Numbered from the stretch's first letter, positions 8,189 to 16,453 are shown. The stretch: DNA of 64,000 bases from Methylobacterium sp. E-066 (GCF_022829635.1 NZ_JAKSYO010000115.1:1-64000); one strand, 5' to 3'. The notes: generated from the letters alone by a model not told the origin. Translations and numbers: made by a program.

Positions 8189-9528
8189 GCCGGCTTCGTC
8201 ACCTTCTCGCCGGGGCCGCCCTGCTGCCGCTGCTGGCGGCCTGCGGACCGGATCCGATCGACCCGCAGACGCAGGTCGGGCCGAACCCGCCCCTGCCCGC
8301 GCTGCACCAGTACCTGCTGCCGCCGATGCACGTCTCCCGCTCGGTCGGCTGGAAGGACGGCGAGACCCCGCAGGTCGCGGCCGGGTTGCAGGTGAAGGCC
8401 CTGGCCACGGGCCTCAAAAGCCCGCGTTCGCTCCTGGTGCTGCCCAACGGCGATATCCTGGTGGCGGAGAGCGGCGGCCCGACCCCGCCGATCAACCGGC
8501 CCAAGGAGATCATCATGGGCTGGCTGGAAGGCCTGTCCCATCCGCCGGAGAAGCCGGGCCAGCGCATCACCCTGCTGCGTGATGCCGACGGCGACGGCGT
8601 GGCCGAGCTGCGCACGGTCCTGCTCGACACGCTGAACGCGCCCTTCGGCATGGCGCTGGTCGGGGACGACCTCTACGTCGCCAACACCGACGCGGTGATG
8701 CGCTACCCCTACAAGCCGGGCACGACGCAGATCACCGAACCTGGCACCAAGCTCACCGAGCTGCCGGCGGGGCGGATCAACCATCACTGGACCAAGAGCC
8801 TGACGGCCAGCCCCGATGGGACCAAGCTATATGCGGGCGTCGGCTCGAACAGCAACGTCACCGAGAACGGGATCGACGAGGAGACCGACCGCGCGTCGAT
8901 CTGGGAGATCGACCGGGTGACCGGCGCCCACCGGCTCTACGCCACCGGCCTGCGCAACCCGAACGGCCTGACCTTCGAGCCGCGGACCAAAGTTCTCTGG
9001 TGCGTCGTCAACGAGCGCGACGAGCTCGGACCCGACCTCGTGCCGGATTACATGACGTCGGTGAAGGATGGCGGCTTCTACGGCTGGCCGTACAGCTACT
9101 GGGGCCGGAACCTCGATCCGCGGGTGATGCCGCAGCGCCCGGAACTGGTCGCCCAGGCGATCATGCCCGACTATTCGCTGAGCTCCCACGTCGCCCCGCT
9201 CGGGATGGCGTTCGCCACCGGCACCGGCCTGCCGCAGAGCTACCGGAGCGGCGCCTTCGTGGCCGAGCATGGCAGCTGGAACCGCGATCCGCTCAACGGC
9301 TACAAGGTGGTCTATATCCCGTTCGAGAACGGCAAGCCCGTCGGCAAGGCCCGGGACGTCGTCACCGGCTTCGTCAATGCCGACAATCAGGCGCGCGGCC
9401 GGCCGGTCGGCTTGGCGATCGATGCCCAGGGCAGCCTGCTCATCGCCGACGATGCCGGCGGCACGGTGTGGCGCGTGACCGGATCGGGGGCGCGCTCGGA
9501 GGCCGGGCCGGCGGCGATCATCCGTTGA
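8185..9528 (+). CDS. L-sorbosone dehydrogenase / PQQ-type sugar dehydrogenase-like lipoprotein
   Basis: 447 residues. The N-terminus is a lipoprotein signal (LLPLLAAC, Cys near residue 20), so the protein is anchored in the periplasm-facing membrane. The rest is a six-bladed beta-propeller of the sorbosone dehydrogenase/soluble glucose dehydrogenase (GSDH) type: LKSPRSLLVLPNGDILVAES, INRP, LNAPFGMALVGDDLYVANTD, NHHWTKSLTASPDG, ATGLRNPNGLTFEP, GFYGWPYSYWG, and FVAEHGSWNR. Family members oxidise sugars or aldoses with PQQ, a cofactor typical of methylotrophs; the real substrate is not known. Overlaps the DUF2231 gene by 4 bases. Confidence 0.88.
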   Translation: MSRLRHLLAGAALLPLLAACGPDPIDPQTQVGPNPPLPALHQYLLPPMHVSRSVGWKDGETPQVAAGLQVKALATGLKSPRSLLVLPNGDILVAESGGPTPPINRPKEIIMGWLEGLSHPPEKPGQRITLLRDADGDGVAELRTVLLDTLNAPFGMALVGDDLYVANTDAVMRYPYKPGTTQITEPGTKLTELPAGRINHHWTKSLTASPDGTKLYAGVGSNSNVTENGIDEETDRASIWEIDRVTGAHRLYATGLRNPNGLTFEPRTKVLWCVVNERDELGPDLVPDYMTSVKDGGFYGWPYSYWGRNLDPRVMPQRPELVAQAIMPDYSLSSHVAPLGMAFATGTGLPQSYRSGAFVAEHGSWNRDPLNGYKVVYIPFENGKPVGKARDVVTGFVNADNQARGRPVGLAIDAQGSLLIADDAGGTVWRVTGSGARSEAGPAAIIR

Positions 9529-9592
9529 TCCGTGTGGAGGCGCCGCGAAAAGCCTCTGGCCGAACCAGAATCATAACCCGGAGGGTCATGCC

Positions 9593-9796
9593 GTGACGAT
9601 GTCGACTCGTTCACCCACCGCGATCAGCGACGAGGGGCGCCACGCCCGGGATCGCGGGGATCCGATCACGGCCAACCCGTATCCGGAGAATTCGGACGCT
9701 CACGCCACCTGGGAGCGCGGCTACCGGATTCCCGATCGCGAGGGGCAGGAGCAGGCCGCCGGCTCGGCGATCGACGGGGCCGATCAAGGATCGTGA
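9593..9796 (+). CDS. Small Rmf/CrpP-like protein
   Basis: 67 residues, hydrophilic and acidic. The middle holds ANPYPENSDAHATWERGYR, an N-P-Y-x(8)-W-x-x-G-Y pattern that recalls the ribosome modulation factor/CrpP family (which has an invariant N/C-P-Y and a W-x-x-G-W/Y helix). If it belongs there it would be a small ribosome- or nucleic-acid-associated protein; this is resemblance only. GTG at 9593 is the likelier start: GGAGGG lies seven bases upstream (9580-9585), whereas the ATG at 9599 is too far. It follows the sorbosone dehydrogenase gene by 64 bases. Confidence 0.6.
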   Translation: MTMSTRSPTAISDEGRHARDRGDPITANPYPENSDAHATWERGYRIPDREGQEQAAGSAIDGADQGS

Positions 9797-9847
9797 TCGT
9801 CGTTCGGACCGCCGGCATGTCCGGCGATGTCGTTGCGGGTGCTCTCG

Positions 9848-10009
9848 CTACGGCGTGGGGGCTGAAGGATCCTCGAGAGGCCGTTCATCGCCCGGTGCGA
9901 TGAGCGGGGCCGCATTCCCGAAGCCGCTGATGACGTCCGCGACAAGATCATCGAGCGCGTCGGCGACCCATGTGGCGCCGGTCATGACTGAATTCATGAG
10001 CCTGTGCAT
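9848..10009 (-). CDS. Hypothetical small protein, 53 residues
   Basis: A short frame that starts ATG at 10009, six bases after a strong GGGGAG ribosome site, and ends TAG at 9848-9850. It reads MHRLMNSVMTGATWVADALD, then an acidic-hydrophobic stretch with DLVADVISGFGNAAPLI, and ends in a proline-rich acidic tail. The helix looks amphipathic, not membrane-spanning. No family recognised. It is too short for routine ORF calling, but the ribosome site and protein-like composition support it. The rest of 9797-10096 holds nothing else I can name. Confidence 0.5.
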   Translation of the reverse strand: MHRLMNSVMTGATWVADALDDLVADVISGFGNAAPLIAPGDERPLEDPSAPTP

Positions 10010-10096
10010 CGCCAACTCCCCGGATGCGGAGCGTTCATTTTCAGAGGCGACGGGGCGTCGGGTTACCGGGCGCTCCGTCGCCGGGATCTGCCGACA

Positions 10097-10213
10097 TCAG
10101 GCGAAGTGGGCCGGCAGGGCGAGGCTCATGGCCTGGACATAGGTGCTGGCCAGGATCGCGACGGTGGCGAGCGTCGCGGCGGCAGCGAGGGTGAGGCGGG
10201 CAGCGAGGGTCAT
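10097..10213 (-). CDS. Hypothetical small hydrophobic protein, 38 residues
   Basis: Short frame from ATG at 10213 to TGA at 10097-10099, with GGAG about seven to eleven bases before the start. The peptide is MTLAARLTLAAAATLATVAI followed by LASTYVQAMSLALPAHFA, a single hydrophobic segment that could be a membrane helix or a signal-like sequence. It resembles the tiny one-helix proteins common in alphaproteobacteria. No family recognised. The 307 bases between it and the AraC gene (10214-10520) show no gene I can support. Confidence 0.5.
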   Translation of the reverse strand: MTLAARLTLAAAATLATVAILASTYVQAMSLALPAHFA

Positions 10214-10520
10214 CGGAAGTCTCCATCAGGTCCGCGACTGTGTTCGCGGTGTGACCCTGATGTATGCCCAAGCTTTCAGGATGGGCGTGCTCCGGCACAC
10301 CTGGGACGTGACCTGATGGTTTCGCGTCAGGCGCGTCTCGATATCCGCGTTCAGGCCGCGCGCGGTGGCGAGATGCGCGGACCGCCGCGACTGCGCGCGG
10401 ATACCGCCCCCAGGACCTGGCTCGCCGCTCGGTCTCCTCCGCGGCGCCCGCCACGCCGGCGATGGTGCCGGTCACCGCCCCGGCCCAACCTCGAACGAGC
10501 CGCCACGGCCCGGTCGAGGC

Positions 10521-11489
10521 TCAAGCTTTTGGATCGGCCGCGTCGGCCAGATGCCGGAAGTCGCTCGGCGCCATCCCGTATCGGTCCCTGAACCGGCGGG
10601 AAAAATGGGCTTGGCTGGCAAAGCCGCAGCCGAAGGCCAGAACGCCAATGGAAAGATGGCGGCAGCCTTGGTCGGTCAGACGCTTGGCTGCAGTCTCCAG
10701 GCGACGTTGCCAGATCCAGTCCGAAATGTGCTGACCCTGTTCTTTGAAAAGTTCCTGGAGCCGGCGCAGAGAAACCCCCACTGCCGTCGCCAGTTTGGGC
10801 GGATCGAGGGAGGAGTCGCCCAGGTGCGCCTCGACGTAGGCCTTGGCGCGTTGGACCACGACGGTGCCGTGCAAGGGCTTGGGCACTTCCTTGGCCAGGC
10901 GTTCGGCGACGCTGGCCGCGATCAGGTCCACGGCGATCGCCGACATCCGCTTGGCCGCATCGGGCGTGAAGGCGTTCTCGACCCGCAGCAGCGTATCCAG
11001 GAACGTCGTCACCAGCTTGGCGCTGCCGAGATCCGCTCCGACGGTGAGGGCCGAGAAGTGGCGCGCGTCGCCGAGAAGGTTCTCCAAGCGAGCGCGCGGA
11101 ATTTCCAGGAGCAGGGATCGGGACGATCCGGACGTCTGCCGGACGGATGGATTGGCCCGATCCAGAACCATGATTTCGCCGGGCTGCACAGTGGCCTGGC
11201 GTCCGAACTGCTCGCAACTCGACGTGCCGGACAGCTTGATCGTGACGGCCAGCGTGTCCCGCTTGGCGTTCCGACGCAGCGTGCTCGGTGTCGACTCGAC
11301 GCGGACGGCGCTGAACGTCGAACGGGTGATCAGCAGCGATCCGAGATCGGTACCTTCGAACAGGCCACGAAATACACCATCATCGACCCGGTACAGCTCG
11401 GCCGGCATAAGTCGATCGCGAGCGAAATCTCTCCAAAGTTGGAAATTCGTTTCCGCCTGTTCTCCGAGGGTCGAAAAAATGGTCTTCAT
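10521..11489 (-). CDS. AraC-family transcriptional regulator
   Basis: 322 residues. Residues ~1-200 form the AraC_binding-type effector/dimerisation domain (TFSAVRVESTPSTLRRNAKR and the PGEIMVLDRANPSVRQTSG stretch match the AraC-binding-like family that senses small aromatic or unknown ligands). The C-terminal ~100 residues are the double helix-turn-helix: LATAVGVSLRRLQELFKEQG and the second HTH with FGCGFASQAHFSRRFRDRYG, then GMAPSDFR. DNA binding is therefore expected; the target is unknown. No obvious target gene lies beside it: upstream is an AT-rich, gene-free stretch. Annotated from motifs; no specific ligand can be named. Confidence 0.9.
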   Translation of the reverse strand: MKTIFSTLGEQAETNFQLWRDFARDRLMPAELYRVDDGVFRGLFEGTDLGSLLITRSTFSAVRVESTPSTLRRNAKRDTLAVTIKLSGTSSCEQFGRQATVQPGEIMVLDRANPSVRQTSGSSRSLLLEIPRARLENLLGDARHFSALTVGADLGSAKLVTTFLDTLLRVENAFTPDAAKRMSAIAVDLIAASVAERLAKEVPKPLHGTVVVQRAKAYVEAHLGDSSLDPPKLATAVGVSLRRLQELFKEQGQHISDWIWQRRLETAAKRLTDQGCRHLSIGVLAFGCGFASQAHFSRRFRDRYGMAPSDFRHLADAADPKA

Positions 11490-11574
11490 CGAGGTGAAGG
11501 TCGATCCGTTATTTCAAACTCAGGATCGGTGGATTATCTCTCGCCTTCCCTGGAAATGGTAGCGCTGACAGGGT

Positions 11575-11715
11575 AGGTTGTAAATTAAAAGTTGCAGCGA
11601 GATATTTCTTCAACCATTGATTTTTTCTATTGTTAGACTGAATTAATGATGTGAATATAGAGCTTATTAGAGATATCTTCGTTAATTGAAGTCGCTATTT
11701 TTATATGAGTTAAAA
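11575..11715. other. AT-rich gene-free patch upstream of the AraC gene
   Basis: By eye strikingly AT-rich against the high-GC background (for example TTGTAAATTAAAAG and GATTTTTTCTATTGTTAG). It lies inside the 578-base gap 11490-12067 before the AraC gene. It includes CTTC-GTTAATT-GAAG, a small inverted repeat. No ORF or RNA gene is recognised in the gap; the patch may hold promoter or regulator sites, or be a remnant of acquired DNA. Confidence 0.6.
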
Positions 11716-12067
11716 TGCCGCGGCGAACGATCGCGTCATCCGCAGATCTGGATCGCGCATGACCTCGACGCCCATTGCCGGCTTCATAAAATGTGTTTCG
11801 TAGAGGCGATGACGGCTTCGGCGGCTTTCCGATCTGCATCGCGCTCTTACAGTCCTGCGGGCTTGGGCGGCGGTGATGCGGGTTTCGCCGATTCCGAAGG
11901 TGCCCACTTCTCTGGTCTCCCTCAGGCGCGGCGGGTTTTTCGAGGCCGGCCCCCGCGATGGGCTACGCTGTCGGCCGGATCGCCGCAGAGGGCGCGGCGC
12001 CGACGAGCGAGCGGTTTTGATGGGCGAGGAACCCAGATGTCGCCCGCGGCCCTTGGGGAACGCCCGA

Positions 12068-12739
12068 TCAATCGGCGATCGGCGGACCGGTATCGTCCGG
12101 CGCCTCTTGCGGCGCTGGCCGGGGTTTCCGGGCCGGCTTGACCGGTTGGACGGCTCGGGCCTGCGGCGGTGCTGGGCTGACGGACCGCTGCGGCGGGCTC
12201 GGTGGCCGCTCGATCCGGGCTCTGTTCGGGGCACCGGCCCGTTGACCGGCAGGGGCGGCGGACGGCTCGGCTGCCGGACCGGTCCGGGCCGGCGGCGTCG
12301 CGATGGCGGCCCGGTTGTGCTGCGGCGATCGCGGCGGCGTCCGGCCCGCTGCGGCCGCAGGTCCCCCCTGCCCCGGCACCGGCACGGCCGCTGCCGGGCC
12401 GGCGGCGGCTGCACTCTGCGGGACGACCTCACAATGCTGGCTGCAATTGCTGACGACCGCTTCGACGGTCTTGCCGTCGATCGTCGCGGAGACGATGCAC
12501 CGGGCCGGATGGTAGATCAGCTCGTACTGGAACGTGCCCTTGTCATCCGACTCGGTGCGGAATCTGTTCTCCAGCACCACGGGCCTGCGCGGACCCTCCG
12601 TCGTCCCGACGATGTAGAGCCGGCCCGTCGCGATCGCCGCGACGGTGATCTCCGATCCCGCCCACGCGGACCCGCACGTCACCAGGGCGCCAACCCCGGC
12701 CGCGGCGACAATCGAGGCGAAACGAACCAATCGACACAT
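12068..12739 (-). CDS. Secreted proline/alanine-rich protein of unknown function
   Basis: 223 residues. A signal peptide (VRFASIVAAAGVGALVTCGS, ending near AWA at residues 25-27) is followed by a ~80-residue globular part (ITVAAIATGRLYIVGTTEGP, ending with VVSNCSQHCEV, which has two close cysteines) and a long Pro/Ala/Arg-rich tail that is probably disordered. The globular part looks like a small beta-sandwich of the kind seen in alphaproteobacterial hypothetical envelope proteins. No function can be assigned. Upstream (12740-12998) is a gap with no recognised gene before tRNA-Lys. Confidence 0.65.
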   Translation of the reverse strand: MCRLVRFASIVAAAGVGALVTCGSAWAGSEITVAAIATGRLYIVGTTEGPRRPVVLENRFRTESDDKGTFQYELIYHPARCIVSATIDGKTVEAVVSNCSQHCEVVPQSAAAAGPAAAVPVPGQGGPAAAAGRTPPRSPQHNRAAIATPPARTGPAAEPSAAPAGQRAGAPNRARIERPPSPPQRSVSPAPPQARAVQPVKPARKPRPAPQEAPDDTGPPIAD

Positions 12740-12998
12740 CTCCGCATTCTGCCGTCGACATGCGACGGCTAGATCATATTCAGGCGGAGATAGTTACGAC
12801 ATCTAGATTGATCAGGCGATAGCAATTATCCTCGGCCCTATCGCACAAGTTTTGATTTCGTTGTGCATGAGCGCGGCCGCGGCGATGGCCGCGCCGGCAT
12901 CCAGCATCATGCCACCGGAGACGGGGCACGAAAACGACCCACACGGCACACCGGTACAAGTCGAGGGCTGAATTTCTAAGGGAGGTCTTCGAGGATCT

Positions 12999-13074
<76 letters not shown>

Positions 13075-13138
13075 GATCGCGTCTGCGATCCGCCCCGGCG
13101 GCCACCAAGTCCGTCCGGGGTGGCGGGCTGATACCAAC

Positions 13139-13167
13139 GCATCCGGGGGCTGTCCACCCCCGGACGC
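13139..13167 (-). terminator. Hairpin directly after leuA
   Basis: On the minus strand GCGTCCGGGGG-TGGACAG-CCCCCGGATGC forms an 11-bp stem with one G-U pair and a 7-nt loop, ten bases after the leuA stop. There is an A-tract before it (13171-13176 on the plus strand reads TTTTTT) but no U-run after it in the leuA direction, so in that direction it may stabilise the message or terminate weakly. Confidence 0.5.
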
Positions 13168-13177
13168 AGGTTTTTTG

Positions 13178-14746
13178 CTATTCCGCCGCCGCGTGCTGTG
13201 CATGAACCCGCACCGCGTGGGCCGCGAGCTTGTTCAGGGCCGAGAGATACGCCTTGGCCGAGGCCACCAGCGTGTCCGGATCGGCACCGCGGGCAGTGAC
13301 GCTGCGCTCGCCGTCGCGCAGGCGCACCGAGACCTCGGCCTGGGCGTCCGTGCCGCCGGAGACGGCCTGGACCTGGTACAGCTCCAGCTCGGCCTTGTGC
13401 GGCACCAGGGCGGTGATCGCGTTGAACACGGCATCCACCGGCCCGTTGCCGTCCGCCTCCTCGATCCGCGTTCCGGTCTCGTCGGCGATGCGCAGGGTCG
13501 CGCGCTGCGGCCCCCGTGTGCCGGCGATGACCGAGAGCGACACCAGCCGAATCCGGTCGTGCGCCGTGGCGAGGTTCTCGTCGACCAGCGCCTCGATATC
13601 CTCGTCGTAGACGTGCTTCTTCCGGTCGGCCAACGCCTTGAACCGCTCGAACGCGTCCTGGAACTGGTTGTCGGACAGGTGCAGGCCGAGGTCGTCGAGC
13701 TTGGAGCGGAACGCCGCCCGGCCCGAGTGCTTGCCCATCACCAGGGAGGTCTTGCTCAGGCCGACCGAGGCCGGGGTCATGATCTCGTAGGTCTCGGCGT
13801 TCTTGAGCATGCCGTCCTGGTGGATGCCGCTCTCGTGCGCGAAGGCGTTGCGGCCGACGATCGCCTTGTTGAACTGCACCGGGAAGTTGGTGGCGTGGCT
13901 CACCAGCTTCGAGGCGCGGGTCAGCATGGTCGATTCGATGCCGGTCTCGTAGGGCAGCACGTCCGCGCGGGTGCGCAGCGCCATGACGATCTCCTCGAGC
14001 GCGGCGTTGCCGGCCCGCTCGCCGATACCGTTGATCGTGCACTCGACCTGCCGGGCGCCGCCCTCGATGCCGGCGAGCGAGTTGGCGATCGCGAGGCCGA
14101 GATCGTTGTGGCAGTGGACCGAAAAGACCGCCTGGTCGGCGTTCGGCACCCGCTCGCGCACCGACGCGAACATGTCGCGGTACTCGGCGGGCGTGGCGTA
14201 GCCCACCGTGTCGGGCAGGTTGATCGTGGTGGCGCCGGCTTTGATCGCGGCCTCGACGCAGCGGCACAGGTAGTCGATTGGCGTGCGGGTCGCGTCCATG
14301 GCCGACCATTCCACGTCCTCGACGAGGTCGCGGGCCTGGGCCACGGTCTTCAGGATGATCTCGAGGACCTCGTCCTGGCTCTTGCGCATCTGGTGCGCGA
14401 GGTGGATCGGCGAGGTCGACACGAAGGTGTGGATCCGCCCGCGCTGGGCATGCCGCACCGCCTCGCCGGCCCGGGCGATATCGGCCGGGATGGCCCGGGC
14501 GAGACCCGCGATCGTGGCGCGCTTGGTGCGCCGGGCGATCTCCGACACAGCCTCGAAATCGCCGATCGAGGCGATCGGGAAGCCGGCCTCGATGATGTCG
14601 ACGCCCATCGTGTCGAGCAGTTCGGCCACCGCGAGCTTCTCGTCGTGGGTCATGGTGGCGCCGGGGCACTGCTCGCCGTCGCGCAAGGTCGTGTCGAAGA
14701 TGACGATGCGTTCGCGGGCGGTGGTGCTGCTGGTGGTCGTGGTCAT
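13178..14746 (-). CDS. leuA: 2-isopropylmalate synthase
   Basis: 522 residues, the normal length for the bacterial long form. Catalyses the first committed step of leucine synthesis (acetyl-CoA + 2-ketoisovalerate). Seen: DTTLRDGEQCPGATMT, the HMGL-like barrel start with the catalytic R-D-G-E; HCHNDLGLAIANSLAG with the metal-binding H-x-H; NGIGERAGNAALEE; and KHSGRAAF before the C-terminal regulatory LeuA dimer/allosteric domain (from ~residue 390), where leucine feedback binds. The ATG at 14746 is the start: the upstream open frame runs through the attenuator hairpin. AGGG precedes the start. Expression is controlled by the leader peptide and terminator at 14825-14978 (see those entries). 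leuB is divergent 410 bases away. Confidence 0.97.
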   Translation of the reverse strand: MTTTTSSTTARERIVIFDTTLRDGEQCPGATMTHDEKLAVAELLDTMGVDIIEAGFPIASIGDFEAVSEIARRTKRATIAGLARAIPADIARAGEAVRHAQRGRIHTFVSTSPIHLAHQMRKSQDEVLEIILKTVAQARDLVEDVEWSAMDATRTPIDYLCRCVEAAIKAGATTINLPDTVGYATPAEYRDMFASVRERVPNADQAVFSVHCHNDLGLAIANSLAGIEGGARQVECTINGIGERAGNAALEEIVMALRTRADVLPYETGIESTMLTRASKLVSHATNFPVQFNKAIVGRNAFAHESGIHQDGMLKNAETYEIMTPASVGLSKTSLVMGKHSGRAAFRSKLDDLGLHLSDNQFQDAFERFKALADRKKHVYDEDIEALVDENLATAHDRIRLVSLSVIAGTRGPQRATLRIADETGTRIEEADGNGPVDAVFNAITALVPHKAELELYQVQAVSGGTDAQAEVSVRLRDGERSVTARGADPDTLVASAKAYLSALNKLAAHAVRVHAQHAAAE

Positions 14747-14824
14747 GGCTTTACCCTGTCGCGGGCCGCCCGGCGGAAGGCTCGGGGCGGCGGGGAGCCC
14801 AAAAGGGGCGAGGTTCGCGAGTTC

Positions 14825-14874
14825 AAAAAATCCCCTGAAGGCCCAGGCGCGCGCGCCCGGACGGCCCTCAGGGG
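14825..14874 (-). terminator. leuA attenuator (rho-independent terminator in the leader)
   Basis: On the minus strand the transcript reads CCCCUGAGGGCC (14874-14863), a 19-nt GC-rich loop, GGCCUUCAGGGG (14843-14832), one A, then six U (14830-14825). That is a 12-bp stem with one G-U pair and a U-tail, about 80 bases before the leuA start and in the same transcript. The leader-peptide stop codon lies inside the 5' arm. This matches a transcription attenuator. Confidence 0.88.
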
Positions 14875-14978
14875 CGGGTAAGCAGAAGCGGAAGGAGAAG
14901 CCCGGCACGACGCGCGCGCGACCGCAGCGCCGGCGAGGCGGCGTGGGCGGTCTCGGTCGCTGAGCCGGCTCTGGCCAA
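14868..14978 (-). CDS. leuA leader peptide (leucine-rich attenuation peptide)
   Basis: A short frame of 36 codons ending RRAGLLLPLLLTRP then TGA; six of seven codons at 14880-14900 are Leu (CTT, CTC, CTT, CCG, CTT, CTG, CTT). CTT is an infrequent Leu codon in such GC-rich genomes, which suits sensitivity to charged tRNA-Leu. The stop overlaps the 5' arm of the terminator stem. The start is not certain: TTG at 14978 has a GGGAGAG ribosome site about nine bases upstream; no ATG or GTG is in frame. The C-terminal Leu run is the strongly supported part. Known leucine-attenuation systems (enteric leuL) work by ribosome stalling at such runs. Confidence 0.75.
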   Translation of the reverse strand: MARAGSATETAHAASPALRSRARRAGLLLPLLLTRP

Positions 14979-15155
14979 GGCTCGTCTCTCCCGGGTGAGG
15001 CGCGGACGGCGTGATGCAGCATCCGCGCGGTGGGCGGCAGAGGTAGCGCCCGCGTTGCGGAAACACAAGGCCCGGTTCCGACCGCGACCTTGCCAAGCGC
15101 GGTTCGCCCTCGATAAAGCCCGCCGGCACGTCGAGAGAGAACCCGCGAGACCGCC

Positions 15156-16265
15156 ATGGCCAGCTACAAGCTCCTGCTCCTGCCCGGCGACGGGATCGGC
15201 CCGGAGGTCGCGGGCGGCATGCAGGTCGTGCTCGGCGCCCTCAAGGAGACCGGCCTCGCCACGTTCGAGACCGAGACGGATCTCGTCGGCGGCTGCGCCC
15301 TCGACGCCCATGGCAGCCCGCTCTCGGACGAGACCCTGGCGCGCGCCCGCGCCGCGGACGCGATCCTGCTCGGCGCGGTGGGCGGCCCGAAATGGGCGGG
15401 CGTCGCCTACGAGAGCCGCCCCGAGGCCGGCCTGCTGCGCCTGCGCAAGGATCTGGAGCTGTTCGCCAACCTGCGGCCGGCGATCTGCTACCCGGCTCTG
15501 GCCGACGCCTCCGCGCTCAAGCGCGAGCTGGTCGAGGGCCTCGACATCATGATCGTCCGGGAGCTGACCGGCGGCGTCTATTTCGGCGAGCCCAAGGAGA
15601 TCACCACCCTGCCGGACGGCTCCAAGCGGGCGGTGGACACACAGGTCTACACCACGAGCGAGATCGAGCGGATCGCGCATGTCGCCTTCGATCTGGCGGG
15701 CAAGCGCTCCGGCCGCGTCGCCTCGGCCGAGAAGCACAACGTGATGAAGTCCGGCGTCCTGTGGAAGGAGGTCGTCACCAAGGTCCATGCCGAGCATTAT
15801 GCCAGCATCGAGCTGGAGCACGTGCTCGCCGACAATTGCGCCATGCAGCTGGTGCGCCGGCCGAAGCAGTTCGACGTGCTGGTGACCGACAACCTGTTCG
15901 GCGACGTGCTGTCCGACCTCGCCGCGATGCTCACCGGCTCGCTCGGCATGCTGCCCTCGGCCTCCCTGGGGGCGGTGGATGACAGCGGCGTGCGCCGGGC
16001 GCTCTACGAGCCCTGCCACGGCTCGGCCCCGGACATCGCCGGCCAGGACAAGGCGAATCCGATCGCGATGATCGGCTCGCTGACCATGTGCCTGCGCTAC
16101 TCGTTCGGCCTCGGCGAGGCCGCCGACGCGCTGGACGGTGCCGTCATGGATGCGCTGGCGAGCGGCGCGCGCACCGCCGACATCGCAGGCGAGGGTACGA
16201 ACCCGATCGGCACCCGCGCCATGGCGAACGCCGTGGCCGATGCGCTGCGCGCCCGCGTCGGCTGA
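15156..16265 (+). CDS. leuB: 3-isopropylmalate dehydrogenase
   Basis: 369 residues, standard length. Catalyses the NAD-dependent oxidation and decarboxylation of 3-isopropylmalate to 2-ketoisocaproate in leucine synthesis. Motifs: LLLPGDGIGPEVAGGMQVVL (N-terminal), RPEAGLLRLRKDLELFANLR (substrate-binding arginines), VRELTGGVYFGEP, the K-H-N-V-M-K segment (AEKHNVMKSGVLWKEVV), FDVLVTDNLFGDVLSD with the Mg-binding Asp residues, and YEPCHGSAPDIAGQDKANPI near the C-terminus, with the NAD-binding site. Divergent from leuA. No leader peptide was found on this strand; the shared 177-base gap before leuB (14979-15155) holds the presumed promoters. Confidence 0.97.
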   Translation: MASYKLLLLPGDGIGPEVAGGMQVVLGALKETGLATFETETDLVGGCALDAHGSPLSDETLARARAADAILLGAVGGPKWAGVAYESRPEAGLLRLRKDLELFANLRPAICYPALADASALKRELVEGLDIMIVRELTGGVYFGEPKEITTLPDGSKRAVDTQVYTTSEIERIAHVAFDLAGKRSGRVASAEKHNVMKSGVLWKEVVTKVHAEHYASIELEHVLADNCAMQLVRRPKQFDVLVTDNLFGDVLSDLAAMLTGSLGMLPSASLGAVDDSGVRRALYEPCHGSAPDIAGQDKANPIAMIGSLTMCLRYSFGLGEAADALDGAVMDALASGARTADIAGEGTNPIGTRAMANAVADALRARVG

Positions 16266-16334
16266 GGATCCGTCACCGCCCGCGTGTTAGGACGCATGGC
16301 GGATGGGCGCAGCCTTCGCTATGACGCACGGGCT

Positions 16335-16440
16335 TTAGAGCGCTCGCCGCCGAAGTGGATACCGGTTCGGCGTCAGCGAGCGCGTCACATCAAGAACTTG
16401 GAGCCGTTCCCGAGCGCAACGCGATCGGGAACGGCTCTCG
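16335..16440. repeat. Palindromic intergenic repeat (repeat D) before ubiE
   Basis: Two hairpins in tandem. The first has an outer stem GCGCTCGC (16340-16347) with GCGAGCGC (16376-16383) and an inner stem CGCCGAA (16348-16354) with TTCGGCG (16366-16372). The second is GAGCCGTTCCCGA (16401-16413) with its exact reverse complement (16425-16437). The text resembles the GAGCGCTCGCCGCCGAAGTG element scattered in Methylobacterium and related genomes (recalled, not searched). It has no T-run, so I do not call it a terminator. It occupies the region just before the ubiE ribosome site. Confidence 0.7.
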
Positions 16441-16453
16441 GAACGGGAGCGTC

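Noticed and set aside
10041-10475. A 144-codon minus frame over the small ORFs near 10.1 kb
   Set aside because: Composition rich in His/Arg/Pro with no domain; overlaps better-supported small genes with clear ribosome sites.
16401-16437. leuB transcription terminator
   Set aside because: The hairpin is perfect but there is no T-run after it, and the sequence belongs to a recurrent palindromic repeat; kept as a repeat.
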